Assembly (NCBI RefSeq): GCF_001877785.1 | Contig: NZ_MINN01000117.1 | Location: 186,001 to 250,000 of the forward strand | From: Rossellomorea aquimaris | GTDB lineage: Bacteria > Bacillota > Bacilli > Bacillales > Bacillaceae_B | Direction: 5' to 3' | DNA: 64,000 nucleotides | Shown here: positions 1-8,713 of the stretch, in pieces | Layout: each line of letters starts with the position of its first letter | Position numbering within the stretch: position 1 is the first letter of the stretch | Made by a program: the position numbers and the translations under genes | Notes under the pieces: model-generated | Databases searched by the model: none | The model's input: only the letters and a program-made list of their open reading frames with translations | Told to the model about the DNA's origin: nothing

Positions 1-3000
1 GGATTCATCCATGACGATGAAGCCGATCTGCTTCGCATTTTCGTTTAATGGAATATCAACATATGCTCCATACTGATCTCTTCCGGTTAAATCAGCTGCA
101 CCCGCTGGCCAGCCATCTGAAGGAGCCGCAACGTCTCCCCAGTTCCACACCCCGAAATTTTCGTAGTTTGCATCATCACGAACGTAGTGAATGCGGACCG
201 TGTTCTCCGGTAAATCAACAGGCTCATAGGTTGAGACTTTATCGGAACCCTGTTCGATCCAGATCTCATTCATGTCTTCAGAAGTAATGGTGAATCCTTT
301 GTCGCCGCCGTCTTTACCACTGTCCCCCTTGGTCACATCCATGACCAGGAAGCCGATGTTCTTCGCTCCTTCAGCAAGAGGTACATCGATATAGGCACCG
401 TAGCTGTCGGTCTTTTCGAACATGGTTGCGCCAGTCGGCCAGTTGGCTGAAGGGTCTCTCACGTCGTTCCACAGCCACGCACCATAGTTTTCATAGTTAC
501 CGTCGTCACGCTTGTAGTGGATGCGGATATTGTTATCAGGGACCGGCTCCACTTCAGGCTCGCCGCCATCAGCTGAACCAGCTTCTGCACCCGTGATCGC
601 ACCGCCGTCGACTGTCAGCAGTGCGGTACCTCCATCTGCTTTTGCCGGAAGCGTCACGGTCACTTCTTCAGCCCCGGATACAGGATATTCTTTCCCGGAA
701 TAATGGTCGGTGATGACCGCATCGGGAGAGTCGACTGAAACCGTTACTTCTTTCGCTTCGTCCCCGACATTCAGTCCTACATACACCGAGTCATCCCCGT
801 ACGTCCGCGAGAACATCAGGAACTTGTCGCTGTCCATTCCGCCGATAAAGCTTCTTTCCCCTTTGGCAAAAACTTTTGAATGGTCTCCGCGGAAGTTGAG
901 AATCTTTTTATAGTGCTCAAGGATATCGTTGTTTTCAACTTTATCCCATGCAAGATCATAACGGTTGTCATATTGCGGGTAGTTGTTCGCGCCGCTTTGG
1001 CCGAGCTCCTCACCGTAATAGATGACCGGCTGACCCTTAGATGTCGCCTGCAGGGAAGCAGCCAGTTTCAGCTTGCCTTCATCCCCTCCAAGCGAATAAA
1101 GGAATCCGTCTTCATCATGGCTTCCGAGGAACTGTCCAAATGTTGCTGTGTTATCAATTTTTTCATTGCGTGCAGCCAATTTATCATTCGCCGCTTTTAC
1201 GTTTCCGTTCACAAATTCTTTAGCAATGTCTTTGAACCCGAAATCAAGCAGGGAATCCATCATGCCGGACTCTAAGAGGCCCTGATCATTATCAGCACTC
1301 GCTCCCCACGCTTCCCCGATCATCTTGTGCTCGGGCATTTTTTCCGTGATCGCGTTCTTGAATGCCATCCACGTCGGTTTGTCGACGTGTTTTACGGTAT
1401 CCACACGGAAGTAGTCGATCGTGTTGCCATTCTCGGTTGTCGCTTTGTCAATCCAGTCTGTCTGCCAGTCGATGATCTGCTGGCGGACCTCAGGGTTTTC
1501 CGTGATGATATCAGGAAGTCCTGCCAGTTCCCCCACCACTTCGTCCTCGCCAACCTCTGAACCCTGTCGGACAATATCACTGAATCGTGCGCGGTCTTCA
1601 TCGGTAGGATAGCCGGCTGGACGCCCCTCTTCAGGAAGGTCCCCGTCGATGTCTTTAAGCCCGTAACCCGTGTGGTTCAGCACCACATCCACCATGATCT
1701 TGATCCCGCGCGCATGGGCTTCGTCGATCAGCGTATGGAATTCTTCCATCGAACCGAAGTGAGGATTCAGCTCGCTGAAATTGTCAGCCCAATAACCGTG
1801 GTAGCCAAAGTATGGCTCGCCGCCTTCGCCTTTGCGGACATCATAATTAACATTGTCCACAATCGGACTGATCCAGACGGTGTTCACGCCAAGCTCATCC
1901 AGGTAGTCAAGCTTGTCTGTGATCCCTTCAAAGTCGCCGCCCTGATAGGAGCCGCGTTTCGACTTGTCATAGTTCAAGCCGTAAGGATCATCATTCGTTT
2001 TGTCCCCGTTAAAAAAGCGGTCCGTCAGCATGAAATAGATGATGGACTCATCCCAGTCGAAGTCATTCCCTCCGACAGCCTGTCGGGTTTTCACTTCAAC
2101 TTCGGCGGTTCCTTCATACGGGTTTCCGTAGCTGTCGACAACTTTAATCGGAATCTTTTTCGTGCCGGCCGTCACATCGTCATCGACCGCTATCGTCACT
2201 TCTTTTAATGAGGGATCGACTGCCACGTCTTTCGATCCGCCGAGCTCTGAAAGATCTGCCTTGATTTTGGATACTGACAGTCCTTCTGTCAATCCTTCAA
2301 TATCTACATTCAGAACAGCATTTTCGTTGTAATCAATCGCTCCAGGTTCTACAGTCCCGGTTACCGTCAAATCCCCTTTTTGAAAATCAAGATAGGACTT
2401 GCCGTCAACCGTATTGTACGGATCGCTCACTTCTGTGGTCTCACCGTTTTTTGTTACCAGGAAAGAGTACGGAGTCTTCCCATTCGGGATATCCTCATAG
2501 GAAACCGTGAATCTCTCATTTTCCGGCTCATACGTCATTTCCTTCGTTTCGCCATTAAACTTCAATTCTACTTTATCAATCGTGTCCATGGCATCGTCCG
2601 CGAACAACGCTTTGTCACGATAGTAAAAAACCGCATCGCCCCCATCAATCACAGGAGCCGATCCATCGGGAACGATTCGGATCTCCTCGACACCGCTTGT
2701 TATGTAAGCCTTCGTAAGCGAGTCGTTTTTATTGACCTTGATAAATCGGTCACCGAATTCTTTTTGGGCAGTCTCCCAGTCTTCTGTACTGCGCAGCACA
2801 AATCCAAACTGCTCAGTCTCTGGCCCAACTGCGATATCCGCTGTCGCAACCCCGTTTTCATAAGAGTCAAAGTTTAGTTGATCGTCCTGGACACCGGTGT
2901 TCCAGGCCCAGATGTTCCAGCCGTCATACTGCTTGTCACCGCGGATGTACGTGAAGCGTACGGTGCGGTCGGTGCCCGCTGCCGTGTCCACTGCTTCCCC

Positions 3001-3108
3001 GCCGGCTGATGCCGCCGCTGTCTGTGCAGGTACATATGGCAGCCACAGGCTCAACACCATCAATACTGTCATGAGTATCGAGAAACGCCGCTTTGTTCCT
3101 TTCTTCAT
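1..3108 (-). CDS. Secreted GH13 alpha-amylase/amylopullulanase-type enzyme with CBM41 modules (3' end outside window)
   Basis: Extracellular starch or pullulan hydrolase. Translation from ATG at 3108 (GGGGAGG ribosome site just upstream) gives a signal peptide (residues 1-34) and a CBM41/PUD-like domain at about 45-140. A GH13 catalytic barrel runs from about 355 to 760, and two more CBM41/PUD repeats start near 856 and 967. The four GH13 regions are visible: DVVLNH at 474-479, FRVDTVKH with nucleophile D570, GEAWG with acid/base E599, and GSHDE with D665. The type I pullulanase YNWGYDP signature was not seen, so alpha-amylase or neopullulanase-like activity is as likely as debranching. The frame is still open at base 1, inside the last PUD repeat, so the gene is cut by the window edge. 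Two LacI-type operators upstream suggest maltose/CcpA-type control. Confidence 0.9.
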   Translation of the reverse strand, partial: MKKGTKRRFSILMTVLMVLSLWLPYVPAQTAAASAGGEAVDTAAGTDRTVRFTYIRGDKQYDGWNIWAWNTGVQDDQLNFDSYENGVATADIAVGPETEQFGFVLRSTEDWETAQKEFGDRFIKVNKNDSLTKAYITSGVEEIRIVPDGSAPVIDGGDAVFYYRDKALFADDAMDTIDKVELKFNGETKEMTYEPENERFTVSYEDIPNGKTPYSFLVTKNGETTEVSDPYNTVDGKSYLDFQKGDLTVTGTVEPGAIDYNENAVLNVDIEGLTEGLSVSKIKADLSELGGSKDVAVDPSLKEVTIAVDDDVTAGTKKIPIKVVDSYGNPYEGTAEVEVKTRQAVGGNDFDWDESIIYFMLTDRFFNGDKTNDDPYGLNYDKSKRGSYQGGDFEGITDKLDYLDELGVNTVWISPIVDNVNYDVRKGEGGEPYFGYHGYWADNFSELNPHFGSMEEFHTLIDEAHARGIKIMVDVVLNHTGYGLKDIDGDLPEEGRPAGYPTDEDRARFSDIVRQGSEVGEDEVVGELAGLPDIITENPEVRQQIIDWQTDWIDKATTENGNTIDYFRVDTVKHVDKPTWMAFKNAITEKMPEHKMIGEAWGASADNDQGLLESGMMDSLLDFGFKDIAKEFVNGNVKAANDKLAARNEKIDNTATFGQFLGSHDEDGFLYSLGGDEGKLKLAASLQATSKGQPVIYYGEELGQSGANNYPQYDNRYDLAWDKVENNDILEHYKKILNFRGDHSKVFAKGERSFIGGMDSDKFLMFSRTYGDDSVYVGLNVGDEAKEVTVSVDSPDAVITDHYSGKEYPVSGAEEVTVTLPAKADGGTALLTVDGGAITGAEAGSADGGEPEVEPVPDNNIRIHYKRDDGNYENYGAWLWNDVRDPSANWPTGATMFEKTDSYGAYIDVPLAEGAKNIGFLVMDVTKGDSGKDGGDKGFTITSEDMNEIWIEQGSDKVSTYEPVDLPENTVRIHYVRDDANYENFGVWNWGDVAAPSDGWPAGAADLTGRDQYGAYVDIPLNENAKQIGFIVMDES

Positions 3109-3145
3109 GGTTATTTTTCCTCCCCTTTGTTATTCATTGTTCTGG

Positions 3146-3165
3146 TTGTGAAAACGTTTGCGCAA
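3146..3165. promoter_or_regulatory. LacI/CcpA-family operator-like palindrome upstream of the amylase
   Basis: An imperfect 20-bp palindrome centred on ACGT (AAAACGTTTG core) lies about 40 bp before the amylase start. The core resembles both cre sites and MalR/MdxR-type maltose operators. The exact regulator is inference. Confidence 0.45.
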
Positions 3166-3235
3166 ATGTGGAAAAGAGATGAGCATCCTCCTAACCTTTC
3201 CCCCAAGGCAGAAGATGTCTCTTAGCCGCTTCATA

Positions 3236-3249
3236 TGCAAACGCTTGCA
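3236..3249. promoter_or_regulatory. LacI-family operator (TGCAAACGCTTGCA)
   Basis: This 14-bp near-perfect palindrome has the GCAAACG..TTGC core typical of MalR/MdxR and CcpA operators. It lies 128 bp upstream of the amylase start, probably near its promoter. The rest of the 387-bp gap 3109-3495 holds no gene that I can support. Confidence 0.5.
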
Positions 3250-3495
3250 ATTGTCTGTATTTTTAAATTTTACATGATTTTTACAAGGGGAACAATATGA
3301 CTAAAGGCTCAGAACCAAGGGGGCAGGAACAGTGGTTTTTTAGTCTCCTTCACGTGCCATCTTTTATTAAAAAATCTGTCATCATGCATAAACACGAGCT
3401 ATTCAGGAGTAATGACCCAGGCTCCTCTCATCATACATTTCAATGGTAAACGGTCTTCTCCGCTATAAGGTAAACCAATTTAAGGAGGATGATGA

Positions 3496-3975
3496 ATGAA
3501 AATCAAAGTGATGATTCTTGGAATGATGATGCTGTTATTGTTATCAGGCTGCAGTGACCCCGTGCAAGATGATTTAATGAACTACATCAACGAAGACCTG
3601 AAAGACCTTACAGCACTAGAGGAAGAAGCGTTGGCCGAATACGAAAGTGTAACAGGCGATAACTATGAGGACGATTACACAACCTACGTTCATATTAAAG
3701 ACGTGGTCTTGCCAACCTACAGAGATTTTCTCGACCAGCTTGAAGAAGTGAAGCCTGCCACTTCAGAAGTCCAGGAAATACACGAACTCTACATCGACGC
3801 CGTTAACATGCAAAACAATGCCTTCATTAAAATCCTTGCCGCATTAGAGCAGCAGGATTACGAAATGGTAGCGGATGCCAACGAAATGCTGGCCGATGGG
3901 AGAGCAGGGATCAGAAAATACACAAATGAACTGGAAAAGCTAGCCGATGAGCATAATGTGGAATTGACGGAGTAG
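3496..3975 (+). CDS. Hypothetical lipoprotein
   Basis: A 159-aa protein with a lipoprotein signal peptide: a short basic start, a hydrophobic stretch rich in Met/Leu, then the lipobox LLSGC with Cys19 as lipidation site. The mature part is acidic and predicted helical, with many Glu/Asp and no Cys. It has no motif that I recognise. The start is set by an AAGGAGG ribosome site 8 bp upstream. It is a single-gene unit, convergent with the propeller gene and followed by two terminator hairpins and REP units. It is probably anchored on the outer face of the membrane; the function is unknown. Confidence 0.75.
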   Translation: MKIKVMILGMMMLLLLSGCSDPVQDDLMNYINEDLKDLTALEEEALAEYESVTGDNYEDDYTTYVHIKDVVLPTYRDFLDQLEEVKPATSEVQEIHELYIDAVNMQNNAFIKILAALEQQDYEMVADANEMLADGRAGIRKYTNELEKLADEHNVELTE

Positions 3976-3976
3976 T

Positions 3977-4005
3977 TGGGACAAGGGGACAGGGACGGTG
4001 TCCCA
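3977..4005. repeat. REP-like unit (single)
   Basis: A copy of the dispersed GGGACA..GGGACAGG..TGTCCC unit, one base after the lipoprotein TAG stop. Confidence 0.75.
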
Positions 4006-4045
4006 CCAAACGATAATAGTCTTTTCCCCTCCCCCGCCACTTTAT

Positions 4046-4080
4046 AAGCCTGGAGAGTCCCTACTTCCCCAGGCTTTATT
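4046..4080 (+). terminator. Rho-independent terminator of the lipoprotein gene
   Basis: The stem AAGCCTGG/CCAGGCTT is followed by TTATT. It is nearly the same hairpin as the next one at 4134, so the pair looks like a duplication split by REP sequence. Confidence 0.55.
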
Positions 4081-4100
4081 GTAGAAATATTTCTAAATCT

Positions 4101-4127
4101 GACAGGTACGTTGTCCCCCTGTCCCTG
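4101..4127. repeat. REP-like unit (degenerate, reverse orientation)
   Basis: This reads as the reverse of the consensus (GACAGGTACGTTGTCC.. then CTGTCCC). It lies between the two GCCTGG terminators. Confidence 0.55.
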
Positions 4128-4133
4128 AACCTG

Positions 4134-4169
4134 AAAAAGCCTGGAGACTCCAACGTCTCCAGGCTTTTT
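4134..4169. terminator. Bidirectional rho-independent terminator
   Basis: A 15-bp perfect stem (AAAAAGCCTGGAGAC with its complement), a 6-nt loop and T-runs on both strands. It serves the convergent lipoprotein and propeller genes. Confidence 0.85.
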
Positions 4170-4183
4170 ATGAAACATGCAAA

Positions 4184-7100
4184 CTATTGGGACAACGTAC
4201 CTGTCCCCGCGTCCCAGCCATCTCTGATGGATTGGACATTACGTTCGAGCAGTGCTTTGATATTCTCTTCGGCATTGCTTCTGTCCAGATGTTTGGAGAA
4301 GTCTGCCAAGTGCTTGAGGGCCTGCTCTGTTCTTCCCTTATCATTGTGGTGCTGGGCCTGTTTCAACTTATTAACAAGCTTTTTCGCTGTGGCATGGTCC
4401 AGGTCACCGTTTTCTTTCATGGCTTGAATTTGTTCTGCCAGTGTTGCGGTGCTGACATCAACGGTGATGATCAGCGCGTCGGTGGTTACGGTTTGACCAT
4501 TGTACGTGACCGTCGCCTTTATTTCGGCTGTGCCTGCATTCAATGCAGTCACTTCTCCTTCACCGAGCTCGACTGCTTCAGGATTACTGTTCTCCCACTT
4601 GATCTTCGCACCGGCAAGGTCCGTTTCCTGACCGTTTGCCAATGTGACCTTCAGATCCAGTTCCGACGTCTCTCCCTGCATAAGGCTGCTGTCCTCTGCA
4701 GTCAGCTCTGCACTTTCCAAAGGAACAGGCAGCTTCATCAAGTCGGCTCCCGCGGCGTAATAAATATTCCCTTCCTTATCAATGTCCATCAGATTGACCG
4801 TGTCCCCGATCAGCTGTTTGCTCATCATTGTTTCAGGATCGATGACCGTCAATTTTCGTGCAGCGGTGGTATAAAGCATGCCCTCTTCATCCCATCTCAT
4901 GAAGAACGGACGCCATTGACTGCCTCGGTGCACACCTGTATAAAACTCTTTTTGCTTGATGATTTCTTTCGAGTCGGGATCCATTGCGAAGATGACGCTG
5001 TTCGCTTTCCCTTCCGCATTCACTCCATAGGCTGCGCCCCACAGATTCCCATCCGGGCCAAATGAAAGTTCCCCAATCATTTCTGGAGTCTCGATTCCTT
5101 CCACTTCCAAGTCGAATAACTCATAATCCCCTGTAGCTGCATCGTATTCAAACATCCTTGCCCTTTCTTCGGTCGGATCTATGCCCAGTCCGCCTGCCGT
5201 GGTGGATCCCCCGTATAACGTTCCGTCCTTATAGGCAAGGCCGATGATGCTCTGATTTTCAATGATATTCCTGATGGTATTCCATTCACCTGTTTTTTCA
5301 TCATAAATGGTGAGCGCCCCGCCGAGTTTTCCATAATCGGCGATCGTGCCGGTAAATAACTTGTCGTCACCTGATGCAAAGGTGAACGGCCTGCTCTGGT
5401 CATCCCCGATATCATGGACCATCTCGGGGTTGTCCCCGCTTTTGCCGTCTTCATATTTAAAAGGAAGCTCAGGGTTATATTTGTAAATCAACGCTCCGCC
5501 GTAAATACCCATATACACGTTTCCGTTCATAAAACCGATGCCCTCGATCTGGTGGGGGTTCCGCTCCCTAAGCAGGTACGATTCAGTGGATGTATCAAAC
5601 ACCCCGAACGAACCTTGATATCCACCCATATACACGTTTTCATCCGGGCCGATTTCAAGACTTTGAATGGATAGCCCCTGAAGTTCAACATCAGGATAAA
5701 TGACATTCGCTTCATTCGTCTCCGGATCATAGGTGGAGTATTCGATCTGGTGGTGAAGGACTGACAGGACCTGCTTTCCTTCTTTATTCGTTGTCCATTC
5801 AAATGCTTTCACCGGGGAAGCTGGCAGCGTAACCCTAGGTTCTACCGGCTGTGTTTCATCCGTATCCATATCATAGGTCCACAGCTCGCTGGTCCGCTTG
5901 TCCTTGAAATAAATCAGGCTTTCATCATACGGGGAAGGAGGTGAAATCAATCCATCATAGGCAGCTTCATCCTGCCAATTCATTTCATGGACCACTTCTC
6001 CTGTTTCCACATCGAGGACCAGCATACTTGTCCCATATGCGACAAACAGCCGGTCTCCGTATTCCCACACATTCGATACCGACGTACTCGTACCCGTGAT
6101 CGGCAGGTCGATTTCCTCCCGTTCCCCGGTTTCACGGTTCATTTTCATCAAGTAGGCCGTCGTGCCGATCCCTACATATAAGTTTTCACCCGTTACACCC
6201 AGTCCCCTTGCATAGTTCTGTTCTTCATGGAAGCGCCCGAGATCCGTGAGGGTGTCAGCCTCAATGTCATATTCGAACACTTTGGCATTCGGATAGGTTG
6301 CGCCGTAAATCTTCCCATCCTCCGTTGCATCCAGCTGCCAAATCCAGTTGTCGGAAGGACTCTTCCCGACTTCCTCCAGTTTCTTTTCGTCCACCAGGTA
6401 TCTGTACAGAATGCCGTTGTATGTGCCGGCAAAATACACATTCCCGTCCGACCCGATGGTCATCCCCCATACGACATCACTGCCAGGCAGTTCATGGGAG
6501 AAGATCTTTTCCCCTGTTTCTGCATCATTGGCATAAAAAGTGGCCGGTGACCCGTTTGTGGCATAATAGACTTCACCGTCGCCTATGGCCGCTCCCTGGG
6601 TTTTGGCCGCTAATGCAGAGGGGCCGAGGTTGATCGGGTCACCGTATTCAAATGGCAGTTCCAACTGTTCATTCGATTTTTCAAAGACATGAATGTTATC
6701 ATAGTAACCCTTGGTCACAGTGCTTGTGGTCTGGTAGAGGAATACTTTTACCCCTGCAGCACGTGCAGGAGCATCTGCTTCAACCGCAACTTCCTGCCAC
6801 TGCCCTTCTTTTAGCCCCTCGAAATATTTTGGCGTATTCCCTAAGCTCTTTCCATCTGCATCATACCAGCGCAGCCAGATCCCGGGATTGCCTGCCACAA
6901 GTTCATCTACGTATAGTTGAGCCGTCATTTTATAGGAATTCCCTTCCTTCACATCAATCAGCTGACTGAAAAGACCGAAAGAACCAGAGTTATCAACCCT
7001 GAGGCTCCTCTCCCCTTCAAACGCCTTTTCGTCAGACAAGTTCATGCCCGTCTTTTGACCTCCGCTCCAGATCACCCATGATGGAATATCCTTCTCAGAG

Positions 7101-7249
7101 CCTGGAACCGCTTCAAACCCGCCATTCTCCACCTGCAGCTCCTTCCAACCTGCCTCGGCAGACACAACCGGCTGAAGTGCCGGAACCAGTGAAATCAACA
7201 ATAATAAAGAAAGCACGAAAGAAACCGTACGCATTACTTTTTTACTCAT
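4184..7249 (-). CDS. Secreted beta-propeller protein with carbohydrate-binding-like, Ig-like and FIMAH domains
   Basis: An exported protein of about 1021 aa. A signal peptide (1-31, ending VVSAEA) is followed by a jelly-roll carbohydrate-binding-like region at about 35-190. A long beta-propeller at about 200-830 contains repeated YDPETGE/IDPETM-type blade motifs. A BIG2-like Ig domain at about 845-930 and a helical FIMAH-type domain at about 935-1010 complete it. I chose the ATG at 7249, behind AAGGGAG, over the in-frame ATG at 7267. It is a paralogue of the gene at 26470 and shares GGLGIDPTEE and WRP..RWD. Propellers of this kind occur in polysaccharide lyases, but no catalytic residue can be assigned. 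The last residues (GTGTLSQ) are encoded by a REP unit, so the original C terminus seems replaced. Confidence 0.85.
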   Translation of the reverse strand: MSKKVMRTVSFVLSLLLLISLVPALQPVVSAEAGWKELQVENGGFEAVPGSEKDIPSWVIWSGGQKTGMNLSDEKAFEGERSLRVDNSGSFGLFSQLIDVKEGNSYKMTAQLYVDELVAGNPGIWLRWYDADGKSLGNTPKYFEGLKEGQWQEVAVEADAPARAAGVKVFLYQTTSTVTKGYYDNIHVFEKSNEQLELPFEYGDPINLGPSALAAKTQGAAIGDGEVYYATNGSPATFYANDAETGEKIFSHELPGSDVVWGMTIGSDGNVYFAGTYNGILYRYLVDEKKLEEVGKSPSDNWIWQLDATEDGKIYGATYPNAKVFEYDIEADTLTDLGRFHEEQNYARGLGVTGENLYVGIGTTAYLMKMNRETGEREEIDLPITGTSTSVSNVWEYGDRLFVAYGTSMLVLDVETGEVVHEMNWQDEAAYDGLISPPSPYDESLIYFKDKRTSELWTYDMDTDETQPVEPRVTLPASPVKAFEWTTNKEGKQVLSVLHHQIEYSTYDPETNEANVIYPDVELQGLSIQSLEIGPDENVYMGGYQGSFGVFDTSTESYLLRERNPHQIEGIGFMNGNVYMGIYGGALIYKYNPELPFKYEDGKSGDNPEMVHDIGDDQSRPFTFASGDDKLFTGTIADYGKLGGALTIYDEKTGEWNTIRNIIENQSIIGLAYKDGTLYGGSTTAGGLGIDPTEERARMFEYDAATGDYELFDLEVEGIETPEMIGELSFGPDGNLWGAAYGVNAEGKANSVIFAMDPDSKEIIKQKEFYTGVHRGSQWRPFFMRWDEEGMLYTTAARKLTVIDPETMMSKQLIGDTVNLMDIDKEGNIYYAAGADLMKLPVPLESAELTAEDSSLMQGETSELDLKVTLANGQETDLAGAKIKWENSNPEAVELGEGEVTALNAGTAEIKATVTYNGQTVTTDALIITVDVSTATLAEQIQAMKENGDLDHATAKKLVNKLKQAQHHNDKGRTEQALKHLADFSKHLDRSNAEENIKALLERNVQSIRDGWDAGTGTLSQ
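4188..4216. repeat. REP-like unit forming the 3' end of the propeller reading frame
   Basis: A unit in reverse orientation. The propeller gene reads through it as GTGTLSQ before the TAG at 4184-4186. Confidence 0.75.
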
Positions 7250-7410
7250 TCTTTTTCTCCCTTCCACATTTCGTATGATTATGACAGAAACGGCCCTCCT
7301 TCCTCGAAAATTGTTTACATTTAATGACTTCTTTCCCCTTCTTCCGTAATCCTCTGAACGGTCATTTCTACTCTCTTAAGAGACACGAAAGGGGTCGTAG
7401 TACCCACAAA

Positions 7411-7464
7411 GGGACAGGTTCATCGTCCCACCGGGGTGGGACGATGAACCTGTCCCCCTGTCCC
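7411..7464. repeat. REP-like inverted pair
   Basis: Two units head to head (the left one truncated), separated by a few GC-rich bases. They lie between the nagA terminator and the promoter region of the propeller gene. Confidence 0.75.
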
Positions 7465-7469
7465 GCCAT

Positions 7470-7499
7470 AAAAAAAGAGCAAGCACCCTATGCTCACTC
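7470..7499 (-). terminator. Rho-independent terminator at the end of the long catabolic operon
   Basis: On the minus strand a 9-bp stem (GAGTGAGCA/TGCTTGCTC) with a 5-nt loop is followed by seven T. The stem overlaps the nagA stop codon, so nagA is the last gene of the operon. Confidence 0.8.
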
Positions 7500-8633
7500 A
7501 TTCTTATAAACGATTTCCCCGCCGGCGATTGTCATTTCCACCGTCAATTCTTCATCGAGCACAACCAGATCGGCATCGTATCCTTCTTTTATACTTCCCT
7601 TCACTGCATCTTTCCCTATTGCTTTAAGCGGACTTTTTCCCGCCATGCAGACAGCGTCTTCCAGCGGAATCCCGCAGTGCTCCACGGCATATTTCACACC
7701 TTTATCCAGCGTGATGGCACTGCCTGCAAGCGGCCCGTCCTTGAGTCTTAGACTATTCCCTTCTTTGACAAGGTGTTTACCCCGTAATAAATACTCTCCA
7801 TCCTCGAGGTTGTTATATCCTGTACAATCCGAGATAAGCATCATCTTTTCCCTGCCCTTTACCTTATACAGAAAGCCGATCATATCCCTATGAACGTGGA
7901 GTCCGTCCGGGATTATTTCGCACATCAATTCTTCGAATATCAGGGCAGCGGCTGCCGTCCCGGGGTTCCGGTGATGAACGGGACTCATGGCGTTGAAGGT
8001 ATGCGTGATCTGACGGAGCCCATGCTTGATAGCCAGCCTCACATCCTCAGCCGAAGCGTTCGTGTGTCCTGCCGAAAGCCGGATGCCGTGTGAACATATT
8101 TGATGGAGAACCGCGGGGTCCTCAACTTCTTCCGGGGCAATCGTGATGATGGAGATAATGTCGGCATGGGGAAGGATGATACGATGTGCATCCTCTGCCG
8201 TGAGGCGCCGGATCAAGGATGACTTCTGGGCCCCGGGGTAGACAGGGCTGATCCAGGGGCCTTCGACATGAACACCGAGAAGACTGGCGTAGGAAGGCTG
8301 CCGCTCAAATCTTTCTGCGTGCACCAGAAATTCTTCAAGATCGGACAGGTCTGCCGTTCTTGAAGTTGCGAGGAAGGAAGTCACACCGTAACGCGGCAGC
8401 CGTTCAGCAATCTTGTCAAAAGCTGCCGCAGAGTCCATGAAATCATCCCCGCTCACGCCATGAAGATGGATATCCACGAAACCCGGACAGATCACTCCTT
8501 TTGTAATATACAGGTTCCTGACGTCGATCGGTTCATCCTCCCCGACATAGAAGATCTTCCCGTTGGAAATCCCGATCGTTTTATTCGCAAAACGCTGCCC
8601 GTCAGTGATGATGTCGCCTTTAAGATAGTACAA
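7494..8633 (-). CDS. nagA: N-acetylglucosamine-6-phosphate deacetylase
   Basis: This cytosolic enzyme converts GlcNAc-6-phosphate to glucosamine-6-phosphate and acetate. Family signatures are all present: the metal-binding DIHLHG, GVHVEGP, SAGHTNA, THTFNAMSP, IPDGLHVH, and the catalytic Asp in LISDCTG. The length of about 379 aa is normal. The in-frame TTG at 8633 has GGAGG 7 bp upstream; the TTG at 8639 is too close, so 8633 is the likelier start. It is the last gene of the operon starting near 19.0 kb and is separated from the previous gene only by a REP pair. Its presence says the pathway releases an N-acetylated amino-sugar phosphate. No nagB or nagP is in the window. Confidence 0.92.
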   Translation of the reverse strand: MYYLKGDIITDGQRFANKTIGISNGKIFYVGEDEPIDVRNLYITKGVICPGFVDIHLHGVSGDDFMDSAAAFDKIAERLPRYGVTSFLATSRTADLSDLEEFLVHAERFERQPSYASLLGVHVEGPWISPVYPGAQKSSLIRRLTAEDAHRIILPHADIISIITIAPEEVEDPAVLHQICSHGIRLSAGHTNASAEDVRLAIKHGLRQITHTFNAMSPVHHRNPGTAAAALIFEELMCEIIPDGLHVHRDMIGFLYKVKGREKMMLISDCTGYNNLEDGEYLLRGKHLVKEGNSLRLKDGPLAGSAITLDKGVKYAVEHCGIPLEDAVCMAGKSPLKAIGKDAVKGSIKEGYDADLVVLDEELTVEMTIAGGEIVYKNE

Positions 8634-8649
8634 GTACAATCCTCCTCTT

Positions 8650-8711
8650 TGGGACGGGGGGACAGGTTCGTTGTCCCACCGGGTGGGACAATGAACCTGT
8701 CCCCCTGTCCC
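8650..8711. repeat. REP-like inverted pair between nagA and the upstream oxidoreductase gene
   Basis: Two head-to-head units with the central CCACCGGGTGG. They start about 2 bp after the TAA of the Gfo/Idh/MocA gene. If transcribed, they would form a long hairpin inside the operon mRNA just before nagA. Confidence 0.8.
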
Positions 8712-8713
8712 TT

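Noticed and set aside
1672..2877. Plus-strand open frames opposite the amylase (178 and 165 aa)
   Set aside because: Antisense to a clear GH13 gene with intact catalytic motifs; composition follows the amylase codons.
3977..4216. REP units as CRISPR repeats
   Set aside because: Spacing is irregular, units are in both orientations and scattered over 55 kb, and there are no cas genes.
7340..7400. Regulon motif upstream of the first propeller gene
   Set aside because: TCTCTTAAGAGA is palindromic and shares TTAAGAGA with the importer site, but spacing to a promoter is not convincing.
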